From Kumtagia yinganensis (GTDB lineage Bacteria; Pseudomonadota; Alphaproteobacteria; Rhizobiales; Rhizobiaceae), in assembly GCF_040081985.1 (NCBI RefSeq), contig NZ_JBEBMH010000002.1:186001-250000 (forward strand): DNA of 64,000 nt, written 5' to 3'. Below the pieces are notes generated by a model. That model did not search any database. It was given only the letters and a program-made list of their open reading frames with translations, and was not told where the DNA came from. Shown here piece after piece: positions 42,142 to 50,891 of this stretch (position 1 is its first letter; every line of letters begins with the position of its first letter). A program made the translations under genes and the position numbers.

Positions 42142-45108
42142 TCAGGTCTTGCCGGTACGAAGCAACCGGCCGAAATGCTTTCGGACCCGTTGCGCCGTCT
42201 CCTTGACGTGCGCTTCCAGCACGCCGATGTCGGGCAGGTCTGTCGCCCGCAAAAGAAGATCGATCAGGCCGGGCGGCGCTTCCTTGCGGTCGAAAGGCCC
42301 CGTCAGGCAAAGCCTGATCATCTGCGTCAGCGCCATATAGAGCGCGTCCGCGTCGCAAAGCTCCTGCCGTGTCTGCGCGTCGGCGAAATCCGGGGACAGC
42401 CGGTTCAGCGCGCCGGCGGTGCCGGTCAGGCGGTCGCCCTCCATCGTATTACCGGTGAGTGCCGCGCATTGGGCGATGAATTCGAGATCGATCAGCCCGC
42501 CTGGCACCAGCTTCAGATCCCAGAAGTCACGCGGCGGCTTCTCCTTTTCGATCAGCGCCCGCATCTCGGCGGCTTCGCGGAACACCTTGCCGGCGTCCCG
42601 CGGCAAGGCCAGAATCTCCCCGACCTCCGCCTCCACCTCGGCGCAAAGGTCCGCATCGCCGGCAATCGACCGGGCGCGCGTCAAAGCCATGTGTTCCCAC
42701 GTCCAGGCGTCGGTGCGCTGATATTTCTTGAAGGAGTCGACATGCGTCGCCACCGGCCCCTTGTTGCCTGAGGGACGCAGCCTGAGATCCAGCTCGTAGA
42801 GCACGCCTTCGGCAGTCTGCGCCGAGACGGCGGCGATCAGGCGCTGCGTCATCCGTGCGAAATAATGCGACGGGGCCAAGCCCTTCTCGCCGTCGGATTC
42901 TTCCGCATCCGCATCGTGGTCGTAGAGCAGGATCAAGTCGACGTCGGAGCCAGCGGTCAATTCGCGGCTGCCGAGCTTGCCCATTCCGAGGATCGCCACC
43001 CTGCCGCCCAGCACCTTGCCATACCTGACCGCGAACTCGACCATCACGGCATCCAGCGCAGCGCCTATGGTCAGGTCGGCAAGGTGGGAGAAGGCCCTGC
43101 CGGCACGGCTGGCGTCGATCGCGCCGGCAAGCAGCCTGACGCCGATCAGGAATTTTTGCTCCGACGCGAAGATGCGGAGGCGATCCAGCACCTCCTCGTG
43201 CACCGCCACATTTGCAAGGAACGCCTCCAGCCGGCCCGCGAGATAATCGCGGCTGGGCAGTTCGGCCAGCAGCGCCGGATCGAGCAGGCCGTCGAAGACA
43301 TGCGGACGCCGCGTGATCGTGGCTGCCAGAGCAGGCGCCGAACTCATGATGGTGGCAAGCAGCTTCAGCAGTGCCGGATTGGACTGGAGCAGCGAGAAAA
43401 GCTGGATGCCGGCGGGCAGACCGGCGAGGAAGGCGTCGAAGCGAAGCAGCGCCTCGTCGGCACGGCGCGTCTTGCCGAAGGCTTCGAGCAACGCCGGCGT
43501 CAGTTCGGTCAGCCGCTCGCGCGCTTCCGCCGACTGTGTCGCCTTGTAGCGGCCGAAATGCCAGGTGCGGATGACCCGGCATATGTCGCTGGCACGTTCG
43601 AAACCGAGGCGCTTCAGCGTGCTCAGCGTATCGGGATCGTCAACGTCGCCGGTGAAGACCAGGTTGCCGACGCCCGCCGATAGCTGCGGCGCGGCTTCGA
43701 ACAGCGCGGCATAGTGGCGCTCGACCTCCTGTAGCGAGGAGCGGAAGACGTTGGAAAAGGCTTCGGCATTATCGAAGCCAAGCAGGCGGGCAATGCGCTC
43801 CAGACCTTCGTCGTCTTCAGGCAAAGTGTGGCTTTGTTCGTCCGCGACCACCTGCACCGCGTGTTCGACGCGGCGCAGGAACCAGTATTGCGCTGCAAGC
43901 GCTGCGCGCGCCTCGGCGCTGATCCAGCGATGTTTTGCGAGTTCCCCCAGTGTCGGCACGGTCTCGCGCCCGCGCAGTTCGGGAAAGCGCCCTCCGGCGA
44001 TCAGTTGCTGGGTCTGCACGAAGAACTCGATCTCGCGGATGCCGCCCCGCCCGAGCTTTACGTTGTGGCCCTTGACCGCGATCTCGCCATGGCCCTTGTG
44101 GGCGTGGATCTGGCGCTTGATCGAATGGACGTCCGCAATCGCCGCGAAGTCCATGTATTTGCGCCAGACATAGGGCTGCAATTCCTTGAGGAAGGCTTCG
44201 CCGGCGGCAATATCGCCCGCCACCGGTCGCGCCTTGATCATGGCGGCCCGTTCCCAGTTCTGCCCCCTGCCCTCGTAATAGTTGAGTGCCGCCTCGACCG
44301 GGATCGCCAGCGGCGTCGAGCCGGGGTCCGGGCGCAAGCGCAGATCGGTGCGGAAGACATAACCGGCCTCGGTGCGGTCCTGCATGATGCGGACCAGCCG
44401 CTTGGTCAGGCGCGAAAACAGGTCGGTCGCCTCGAACGGATCGAGGATGGCCGGCGCCTCAGGCTCGAAGAAGACGATCAGATCGATGTCGGACGAAAAA
44501 TTCAGTTCGCAGGCCCCGAGCTTGCCCATGCCGAGTACGATCCAGCCCGATCCCCTGCCCGGGTCTGCTGGATCGACCAGCTTGAGTTTGCCGCTGTCAT
44601 GAGCGTCGCGAAGCAGGAAATCGATCGCGGCGTTCGTACTGGCGTCCGCAAGGGCGCTCAGGCGCCGCACGGTGACATCCGCACCGACGAAGCCAGCCAG
44701 ATCGTCCAGCGCAATGAGGAAATGCGCTTCCAGCTTAAGCCTGCGCAAATCCGTCATCAGCGTCTTTTCGGTGACGCCATCGACGAAAGGCAATTGCCTT
44801 GCCGCCGCATCGATTGCCGCCAGCCGGTCGCCCACGCGGGTATCGAACAGGTTTTCGAGAATCTCGGGACGCCGCCTGACGCAGTCGCGCATGAAATCGG
44901 ACAGGTCGAAGACCGCGGCGAGGAAGTCCGCCTCTGCATCACGGCCCGTCAGCAGCGCAGCCAGCCGCGGCAGTTCCTTTTCCCTGGCCAGCACAGCCAG
45001 GTCGCGCATTTCCTGCCTAGCCTCGGCGGCATCGAGCGGCTTGAGCGCTGCCGGCTTCGCCTCGAAGAGGCGCGGTTTTGCTACTGCCTTCGCCGGGGCA
45101 CCTGCCAT
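42142..45108 (-). CDS. glnE: Bifunctional glutamine synthetase adenylyltransferase/adenylyl-removing enzyme
   Basis: Controls glutamine synthetase by adding or removing AMP in response to PII and glutamine. 988 residues with two nucleotidyltransferase domains: the N-terminal deadenylylation domain (NFSSDIDLIVFFEPE) and the C-terminal adenylylation domain (ELTAGSDVDLILLYDHDAD), separated by a helical regulatory linker. The ATG at 45108 follows the upstream kinase stop with no gap, so it is co-transcribed with degP-regulator-kinase. This coupling to an envelope two-component system matches rhizobial gene order. Confidence 0.95.
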   Translation of the reverse strand: MAGAPAKAVAKPRLFEAKPAALKPLDAAEARQEMRDLAVLAREKELPRLAALLTGRDAEADFLAAVFDLSDFMRDCVRRRPEILENLFDTRVGDRLAAIDAAARQLPFVDGVTEKTLMTDLRRLKLEAHFLIALDDLAGFVGADVTVRRLSALADASTNAAIDFLLRDAHDSGKLKLVDPADPGRGSGWIVLGMGKLGACELNFSSDIDLIVFFEPEAPAILDPFEATDLFSRLTKRLVRIMQDRTEAGYVFRTDLRLRPDPGSTPLAIPVEAALNYYEGRGQNWERAAMIKARPVAGDIAAGEAFLKELQPYVWRKYMDFAAIADVHSIKRQIHAHKGHGEIAVKGHNVKLGRGGIREIEFFVQTQQLIAGGRFPELRGRETVPTLGELAKHRWISAEARAALAAQYWFLRRVEHAVQVVADEQSHTLPEDDEGLERIARLLGFDNAEAFSNVFRSSLQEVERHYAALFEAAPQLSAGVGNLVFTGDVDDPDTLSTLKRLGFERASDICRVIRTWHFGRYKATQSAEARERLTELTPALLEAFGKTRRADEALLRFDAFLAGLPAGIQLFSLLQSNPALLKLLATIMSSAPALAATITRRPHVFDGLLDPALLAELPSRDYLAGRLEAFLANVAVHEEVLDRLRIFASEQKFLIGVRLLAGAIDASRAGRAFSHLADLTIGAALDAVMVEFAVRYGKVLGGRVAILGMGKLGSRELTAGSDVDLILLYDHDADAEESDGEKGLAPSHYFARMTQRLIAAVSAQTAEGVLYELDLRLRPSGNKGPVATHVDSFKKYQRTDAWTWEHMALTRARSIAGDADLCAEVEAEVGEILALPRDAGKVFREAAEMRALIEKEKPPRDFWDLKLVPGGLIDLEFIAQCAALTGNTMEGDRLTGTAGALNRLSPDFADAQTRQELCDADALYMALTQMIRLCLTGPFDRKEAPPGLIDLLLRATDLPDIGVLEAHVKETAQRVRKHFGRLLRTGKT

Positions 45109-46554
45109 CTATCCGTCCTCCTTGCGCGGAAAGCTCATGAGGACGGATAGTCCGGGATTGCCGGGCTCAAGATCAAGCCTGCCGCCGTGGAATTTCATCA
45201 CTGCCTTGGCGAGGCTCAATCCCAGGCCGGAACCGGGCTGCGAACGGCTCTGTTCGAGACGGACGAAGCGTTCGGTTGCGCGTTTGCGATCCTCGTCATC
45301 GGGAATACCCGGACCGTTGTCGATGACGCGCAGATGCACCTCGCCCGGCAATTTCTCCAGCCGCACCGTCACCTTCGGCGCGGCATTCCCGCCCGCCGAA
45401 TATTTGATGGCATTGTCGACGATGTTCGACACCGACTGGGCAATCAGTTCCCGGTTGCCGTCGACTTCCACGCCTTGCCGCACGTCGGTTTCGAGCCCAA
45501 CGCCCATCTCCTCGGCAGTGGGCTCGTACAGTTCGGCCACGTCGCGGACGACTTCCGTCAGGTCGACCTTGGCGGTCTGCTCAGCCGAGTATCCGGCTTC
45601 CAGCCGGGAAATCATCAGGATCGCATTGAACGTCCGGATCAGTTGGTCGGACTCGGCGATGGTCGCTTCCAACGCTTCGCGGTAGTCGCCGCCGTCCCGC
45701 TTGCCCAACGCCGCCTCGGCGCGGTTGCGCAGGCGGGTCAGCGGCGTCTTGAGGTCATGGGCGATGTTGTCGGAGACCTGCTTCAACCCCTCATTCAGGT
45801 CGGCGATGCGGGCGAGCATCGTGTTGAGGTTCTCGGAAAGCCGGTCGAACTCGTCGCCCGCGCCGCTGATCGGCAACCGGCCGGTGAGGTCGCCGCCCAT
45901 GATGCGGCGGCTCGCCTCCGACACGCTGTCGATGCGCTTCAGCGCGTGGCGGCCGACGAAGAACCAGATCAGCAGCCCGCCGACCGCCATGACGCCGAGT
46001 GCTGCGACCAACGACCGGCGCACGACGACGCGAAAGCGCTCGGGCTCGCCAAGGTCGCGGCCGACCAGAACGATCATCTGGTTGGGAAGTCTCAACACGA
46101 GCGCAATCGCCGCGTGCCGGGTCTCGGATTCGACCTGCGGCGCATCCGGATCCGCTGCGGAGCGTATCCGGCGCTCGGCGCTGCTGTCGCCGTATCGCTG
46201 ATAGGAGAAAGGCCGCTCGGTCCAGCCCTCGACTTCCAGCACGCCGGGCTCAAGGCTCTCGACGTTGCCGGAAAGGATGCGGCCATTGGCGTCGGCGATG
46301 AGGTAAAGGTTGGCGCCGGGCTGGCGCGAGCGGCGCTCTATGGTACGCACCAAGAGCGGCAGCCCGCCGCGCTGGTAGGCATTGGCGAGACCGACGACCT
46401 CTTCGTTGATGGTGTCCTGCGTCTGCGAGGTCAGCATCCGCACGGAAAGCGCGGTCATGTAGAAGACGAGGCCGATCGCGCAGATGCCGAAAAGCAGGAG
46501 ATAAAGCGCCGAAAGGCGCGCGGCGGTCGTCCTGAAGCTGGCCGGCAGCCGCAT
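45109..46554 (-). CDS. Two-component sensor histidine kinase
   Basis: 481 residues: a transmembrane helix at the N-terminus, a periplasmic loop of about 140 residues, a second helix (GVMAVGGLLIWFFVGRHAL), HAMP (EASRRIMGGDLTGRLP), HisKA with NIAHDLKTPLTRLRN (His266) and HATPase with NIVDNAIKYS, DNGPGIP and GSGLGLSLAKA. Transcribed with its response regulator (8-base gap) and glnE (no gap). The periplasmic signal is unknown; nearby degP suggests envelope stress. Confidence 0.92.
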   Translation of the reverse strand: MRLPASFRTTAARLSALYLLLFGICAIGLVFYMTALSVRMLTSQTQDTINEEVVGLANAYQRGGLPLLVRTIERRSRQPGANLYLIADANGRILSGNVESLEPGVLEVEGWTERPFSYQRYGDSSAERRIRSAADPDAPQVESETRHAAIALVLRLPNQMIVLVGRDLGEPERFRVVVRRSLVAALGVMAVGGLLIWFFVGRHALKRIDSVSEASRRIMGGDLTGRLPISGAGDEFDRLSENLNTMLARIADLNEGLKQVSDNIAHDLKTPLTRLRNRAEAALGKRDGGDYREALEATIAESDQLIRTFNAILMISRLEAGYSAEQTAKVDLTEVVRDVAELYEPTAEEMGVGLETDVRQGVEVDGNRELIAQSVSNIVDNAIKYSAGGNAAPKVTVRLEKLPGEVHLRVIDNGPGIPDDEDRKRATERFVRLEQSRSQPGSGLGLSLAKAVMKFHGGRLDLEPGNPGLSVLMSFPRKEDG

Positions 46555-46562
46555 GCTTTGGC

Positions 46563-47285
46563 TTACCCGGCCTTGAGCATGTAGCCCGCGCCGCGAACCG
46601 TATGCAGGATCGGGCTGTCGAAACCCTTTTCGATCTTGGAACGCAGCCGCGATACATGCACGTCGATGACGTTGGTCTGCGGATCGAAGTGATAATCCCA
46701 GACGTTTTCGAGCAGCATGGTGCGCGTCACCACCTGGGCGGCGTGGCGCATCAGATATTCGAGCAGCTTGAACTCGCGCGGCTGCAGGAGGACCTCGCGG
46801 CCGGCGCGGCGTACCGTATGCGACAGCCGGTCGAGTTCCAGGTCGCCGACCCGGTAAAGCGTCTCGGCGTCCTTGAAGCTTGCGCGGCGGCAAAGCACCT
46901 CCACACGGGCCAGAAGCTCGGTGAACGCATAGGGTTTTGTCAGATAGTCGTCGCCGCCCGCCCTGAGACCGGTGACCCGGTCGTCCACCTCGCCGAGCGC
47001 CGAAAGGATCAGCACCGGCGTGGCGTTGCCATGGGCACGCAGGCCGGCGATGACGGACAGGCCGTCGCGGCGCGGCAGCATGCGGTCGACCACCATCACG
47101 TCGTAGTCGCCGGTGTCCGCCAAGGTGTAGCCCGCGTCGCCGTCGCCGGCGACGTGGACCGTGTGGCCGGCCTCGGAGAGCGCCTTCTGCAGGTATTCGG
47201 CCGCTTCGCGATCGTCTTCAATGACCAGAATCTTCATCGGATCATCATACGCGAATTCGAGCTGGCCTGCTGGGACGATGTTCAT
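46563..47285 (-). CDS. OmpR-family response regulator
   Basis: 240 residues: receiver domain (KILVIEDDREAAEYL, phospho-acceptor Asp67 in VVDRMLPRRD, conserved Lys in DDYLTKPYAF) and C-terminal winged helix (LQPREFKLLEYLMRHAAQVVTR ... VIDVHVSRLRSKIEKG). The ATG at 47285 has GGGAGGAA eight bases upstream; an in-frame ATG at 47237 would give the usual 224-residue form but has no good ribosome site, so the extra 16 residues may be real. Pairs with the kinase downstream. Confidence 0.92.
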   Translation of the reverse strand: MNIVPAGQLEFAYDDPMKILVIEDDREAAEYLQKALSEAGHTVHVAGDGDAGYTLADTGDYDVMVVDRMLPRRDGLSVIAGLRAHGNATPVLILSALGEVDDRVTGLRAGGDDYLTKPYAFTELLARVEVLCRRASFKDAETLYRVGDLELDRLSHTVRRAGREVLLQPREFKLLEYLMRHAAQVVTRTMLLENVWDYHFDPQTNVIDVHVSRLRSKIEKGFDSPILHTVRGAGYMLKAG

Positions 47286-47315
47286 CGGTGTTCCTCCCTG
47301 AGTTGGGTGGAGAGT

Positions 47316-47345
47316 GCGGCAGCAGCCGATGGGAGCTGCTGCCGC
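47316..47345. terminator. Strong hairpin between degP and the response regulator
   Basis: Perfect 11-bp stem GCGGCAGCAGC / GCTGCTGCCGC with an eight-base loop, placed 94 bases after the degP stop and 30 bases before the regulator's start. There is no T-tract, so it is more likely an attenuator or RNA-stability element than a full terminator. Confidence 0.55.
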
Positions 47346-47439
47346 CCGAACCGATCCTACGAGGACATACAACTGGACCGGTTCACGATCCGAGGCGCCC
47401 CGTTCGGGGGTGGTGAGGCAAGGCGCCCGGACCTGCCGT

Positions 47440-48969
47440 TCAGCCCTGGCCGATCGGCAGGGCCACAAAGCGGCTGTTGTCGTCACGGGTGATCTGGACG
47501 AGAACCGCCTTGCGGCCGGCCTTCTCGGCGTCGCTCATCGCGGCGGTCACGTCCTTGGCGCCCTTCACGTCACGCGAGTTGATCGAGACGATCACGTCGC
47601 CCGCCTGGATGCCACGGTCGGCGGCGTCGCTGTCGGGATCGACGTCGGTGACCACAAGGCCCTTGCCGTCCTCGGACGGCGTGACGGTCAGGCCAAGGTC
47701 AGCCAGCGAGGAAGGCTCGGCCTGCTGCTGGTTGCCCTGGTCGTTCGAGGCCTGCTTGTCGGGGCTCGGCAGCGTGCCGAGTTCCAGGTTCATCGTCTCG
47801 GACTTGCCGCCGCGCCAGACAGTGACTTCCACCGACTTGCCGGGCTGGATTGCGCCGACCGCACGGGCCAGTTCGCGCGGCGAATCAACTTCCTTGCCGT
47901 CGACGGCGGTGATGACGTCACCGGCCTTGATGCCGGCCTTCAGCGCCGGGCTGCCTTCCTGTGCCTCGGACACGATCGCGCCCTTTGCATCCTGCAGGCC
48001 GAGCGAGTCGGCGATGTCCTTGTTCACGGGCTGGATCTCGACGCCGAGCCAGCCGCGCGACACACTGCCGTCCTTCATGAGGGTCTGGACGACCTGCTTG
48101 GCGGTGGAGGCAGGGATGGCGAAGGCAATACCGACATTGCCGCCCGACGGCGAGAAGATCGCGGTGTTGATGCCGACGACCTCGCCGCTCAAGTTGAACG
48201 CCGGGCCACCGGAATTGCCGCGGTTGACCGCCGCGTCGATCTGCAGGAAGTCGTCATACGGGCCGGCGCCGATATCACGTCCGCGTGCCGAGACGATGCC
48301 GGAGGTCACGGTGCCGCCGAGGCCGAACGGATTGCCGACAGCGACGACCCAGTCGCCGACGCGGACCTTGCTGTCGTCAGCAAAATCGACATAGGTGAAC
48401 TTGCGGCTGTCGTCGACCTTCAGCACGGCCAGATCGGTGCGCGGATCGGTGCCGATCAGCTTGGCGTCGAGCTCGTCGCCATTGTCCATCACGACGGTGA
48501 AGGCGGAGCCGCCCTCGACGACGTGGTTGTTGGTGACGAGATAGCCGTCCTCGGAGATGAAGAAGCCGGAGCCCTGGGCGACGGGACGCGGGCGCTGTTC
48601 GCGGTTGCTGTGGCGCTGCTGATGTCCGCCATTGTCGCCATCGCCGCGGAATTCGCGGAAGAAGCGCTTGAGCGGGCTGTTGTCGGGAAGCTGGTCGAAG
48701 CCGGGACCACCCTGGAACATGTCGTCGCCGCCATTGTCGGAGGCAGGCTGGATCTTGGCCTTGACCTGGACGCTGACGACGGCCGGCGAAACCTTGTCGA
48801 CGACGTCGGCGAAGCTCGGGACCTGGGGCGCCTGGACGCGCACGGCATCGGCGAGCACCGGGGCGGTGCCAGTCGTGACGGCGCCGAATCCGATCGCGCC
48901 GGCGATTGCAACGGAAGCGACGGCGGCCAGCAGGCGCGCACGTGTCCGTGAAATATTGGTGTTGCTCAT
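47440..48969 (-). CDS. degP: DegP/HtrA (Do-type) periplasmic serine endopeptidase
   Basis: 509-residue periplasmic chaperone-protease: signal peptide (LLAAVASVAIAGAIGFGAVT), trypsin-like domain with the full triad (His149 in NNHVVEGGS, Asp179 in RTDLAVLK, Ser253 in NRGNSGGPAF) and two PDZ domains (about 300-385 and 415-500). A Gln/Asn/His-rich insert lies in the LA loop before the His. ATG at 48969. First gene of the degP-regulator-kinase-glnE set; the regulator probably controls its expression. Confidence 0.94.
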   Translation of the reverse strand: MSNTNISRTRARLLAAVASVAIAGAIGFGAVTTGTAPVLADAVRVQAPQVPSFADVVDKVSPAVVSVQVKAKIQPASDNGGDDMFQGGPGFDQLPDNSPLKRFFREFRGDGDNGGHQQRHSNREQRPRPVAQGSGFFISEDGYLVTNNHVVEGGSAFTVVMDNGDELDAKLIGTDPRTDLAVLKVDDSRKFTYVDFADDSKVRVGDWVVAVGNPFGLGGTVTSGIVSARGRDIGAGPYDDFLQIDAAVNRGNSGGPAFNLSGEVVGINTAIFSPSGGNVGIAFAIPASTAKQVVQTLMKDGSVSRGWLGVEIQPVNKDIADSLGLQDAKGAIVSEAQEGSPALKAGIKAGDVITAVDGKEVDSPRELARAVGAIQPGKSVEVTVWRGGKSETMNLELGTLPSPDKQASNDQGNQQQAEPSSLADLGLTVTPSEDGKGLVVTDVDPDSDAADRGIQAGDVIVSINSRDVKGAKDVTAAMSDAEKAGRKAVLVQITRDDNSRFVALPIGQG

Positions 48970-49164
48970 GGCTTCTATTCCTCTTCAGCAGGATGCGTCT
49001 CGGGCGGCATCCAGTGCTGACAGAAATAGGAGCCGGCACATTACGGCGCCATTTCCGGGGGATGAAATTTAGGTAATGTTGGCGGCAACCGTGCGGCCAT
49101 TTCGCGGCGACATTGCTCCCAGGCCGCTTTCCCATCGCGAGGCCGCGGCTTAAAGTGCGCGCCC

Positions 49165-50364
49165 ATGTCGAGCCCGCAACTTCCCGATGCCGAATTCCCA
49201 GGACCGATGGACGTCGCAAACTCTGTCACGGACATCACGGCATGGCTGATCGGACCCGCCCGGAAGGCCAGCCAGCCCAAGGAAATCGTCGCAGGCCTGA
49301 TTGATCGCCTCGTGGCCGCCGGCGTGCCGTTGTGGCGCGTGCGCATAGGCCAGCGCGTCGCCAATCCGATGATCGGCGCCTGGGGCGTGATCTGGACCCG
49401 CGACGGCGGTGCGGAACGCTACACGGTGCCGCGCAGCATGCTCTCGAGCGATTCGTATCGCGGGAGCCCGTTCGAGCACGTCATCGTCACCAGGACGAGC
49501 TTTCACGAATCATTGGAGAATCTGAGCGAAGGCCGCGATCATCCGGTCCTCTTCGAACAGGCAGCGGCCGGCAGCACCGATTATTTGGCGATCCCGCTGG
49601 AGTATGGGGATGGTTCGGTCCAGGCTGGCGCATTCACCACGGACCGGCCCGGCGGTTTCGTTGCTCGCGACATCGCGCTGATCGAAGGCCTGGCGCCGGC
49701 CATCGCCGCCGCCCTTGAGCCGGCGGCGATGCGCCATTCCATGGAGAGCCTGCTGGAGGTCTATCTCGGCGTCGGTCCGGCAAGCCGTGTCGCCAAGGGC
49801 AATTTCCAACGTGGCCACATGACCGAGGCAGAGGCCGCTATCCTGGTGACCGACATGCGGGATTTCACCGGGCAGTCGGAGCGGCTCGCTCCCGACGCGT
49901 TGCTGGCCCGCCTGGGAGCCTATTTCGAGGTGGTGGTCGATTCGGTCCGCGCCGAGGGCGGCGACGTGCTCAAATTCATCGGCGACGGCGTGCTATCGGT
50001 CTTCCCCGCGAGGGATTCTGGACGCAAGGACGCCTGTCTGCGTGCCGCCCGCAGCGTGTCGCGAGCCTTCAGCGATACCAGCCTTGCCGAAGTGCCTTTC
50101 GTGGCCGCCATGCATGTCGGCCCGGTCGTCTATGGCAATATCGGCAGCCGCGACCGGCTGGACTTCACGGTGGTCGGGCCGACAGTGAACTATGTCAGCC
50201 GCCTCGAAGGCATCAGCAAGCAGTTGGACAAACAGGCCGTGTGTTCCGAGGAGGCCGCGGCGCTGCTGCCGGCAGACATGGTTCGCGATCTCGGCCGCCA
50301 CACGCTGAAGGGTTTTGCCGAGGCGCAGACGGTGTATGAGTTGAGGACATCAGTCGACGCTTGA
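49165..50364 (+). CDS. Class III adenylate/guanylate cyclase
   Basis: 399 residues. The N-terminal sensor region (about 20-200) has features of rhizobial cyclases (ITAWLIGPARKASQPKEIV; VPLWRVRIGQRVANPMIGAWG). The C-terminal catalytic domain has VTDMRDFTGQSERL (metal Asp), LKFIGDGVLSVF with adenine-specifying Lys, and VGPTVNYVSRLE. cAMP is the likely product. No membrane helix. It is the only plus-strand gene in the right-hand 20 kb, placed between degP (divergent) and ccmH (convergent), as if inserted into an otherwise collinear ccm-degP block. Confidence 0.85.
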   Translation: MSSPQLPDAEFPGPMDVANSVTDITAWLIGPARKASQPKEIVAGLIDRLVAAGVPLWRVRIGQRVANPMIGAWGVIWTRDGGAERYTVPRSMLSSDSYRGSPFEHVIVTRTSFHESLENLSEGRDHPVLFEQAAAGSTDYLAIPLEYGDGSVQAGAFTTDRPGGFVARDIALIEGLAPAIAAALEPAAMRHSMESLLEVYLGVGPASRVAKGNFQRGHMTEAEAAILVTDMRDFTGQSERLAPDALLARLGAYFEVVVDSVRAEGGDVLKFIGDGVLSVFPARDSGRKDACLRAARSVSRAFSDTSLAEVPFVAAMHVGPVVYGNIGSRDRLDFTVVGPTVNYVSRLEGISKQLDKQAVCSEEAAALLPADMVRDLGRHTLKGFAEAQTVYELRTSVDA

Positions 50365-50378
50365 CCGTGCCTGGACGC

Positions 50379-50891
50379 TCAAGCGTCGGCAATTCGTGAC
50401 GGGGACGGCCGCTGCGCGCCGCCTTGGCCGCTGCCACCCTCTCCGAGGATTCGGCCGAGCGCCGCCTTTTCCTCGTCGGAGAGAGCCGTCTCTGTCCGGC
50501 GCTTCGATCGGGCGGAAACCAATGCAAACAGCCCACCAAGAGCCAATAGCACAACCGGCGTACCCCATAGCAGCGCGTTGCGGGCGCTGAAGCGTGGCTT
50601 CAGCAGCGCGAACTCGCCATAGCGCGCCACGACGAAGTCGAGCACCTCAGCGTCCGTGTCGCCGGCCGCCAGCCGCTCGCGCACCAGCACGCGCAGATCG
50701 TGCGCAAGCTCGGCGTCGGAATCGTCGATGGACTGGTTCTGGCAGACCATGCAGCGCAGTTCCGCCGATAGCGTGCGAGCCCGCGCTTCCAGCGCCGGAT
50801 CGGCGAGCATCTCGCCGGGTTGCACGGCGAGCGCCGGACCGATGGCTATGGTCAAGGCCAGCGCCGCAAAGACAGCGCGAAAGCTGATCAC
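50379..50891 (-). CDS. ccmH: Cytochrome c maturation protein CcmH (CycL)
   Basis: 170-residue membrane-anchored thioredoxin-like protein that reduces apocytochrome c: signal peptide, the redox motif LRCMVCQNQSIDDSDAELA (CxxC), and a C-terminal transmembrane helix (ALLWGTPVVLLALGGLFALV). The GTG at 50891 overlaps the ccmF stop (GTGA); the longer frame lies inside ccmF. Last gene of the ccmI-E-F-H operon. Confidence 0.93.
   Translation of the reverse strand: MISFRAVFAALALTIAIGPALAVQPGEMLADPALEARARTLSAELRCMVCQNQSIDDSDAELAHDLRVLVRERLAAGDTDAEVLDFVVARYGEFALLKPRFSARNALLWGTPVVLLALGGLFALVSARSKRRTETALSDEEKAALGRILGEGGSGQGGAQRPSPSRIADA

Noticed and set aside
42865..45150. Long plus-strand open frames opposite glnE and the kinase
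   Set aside because: Compositional shadow of minus-strand genes, with no ribosome sites or recognisable motifs.
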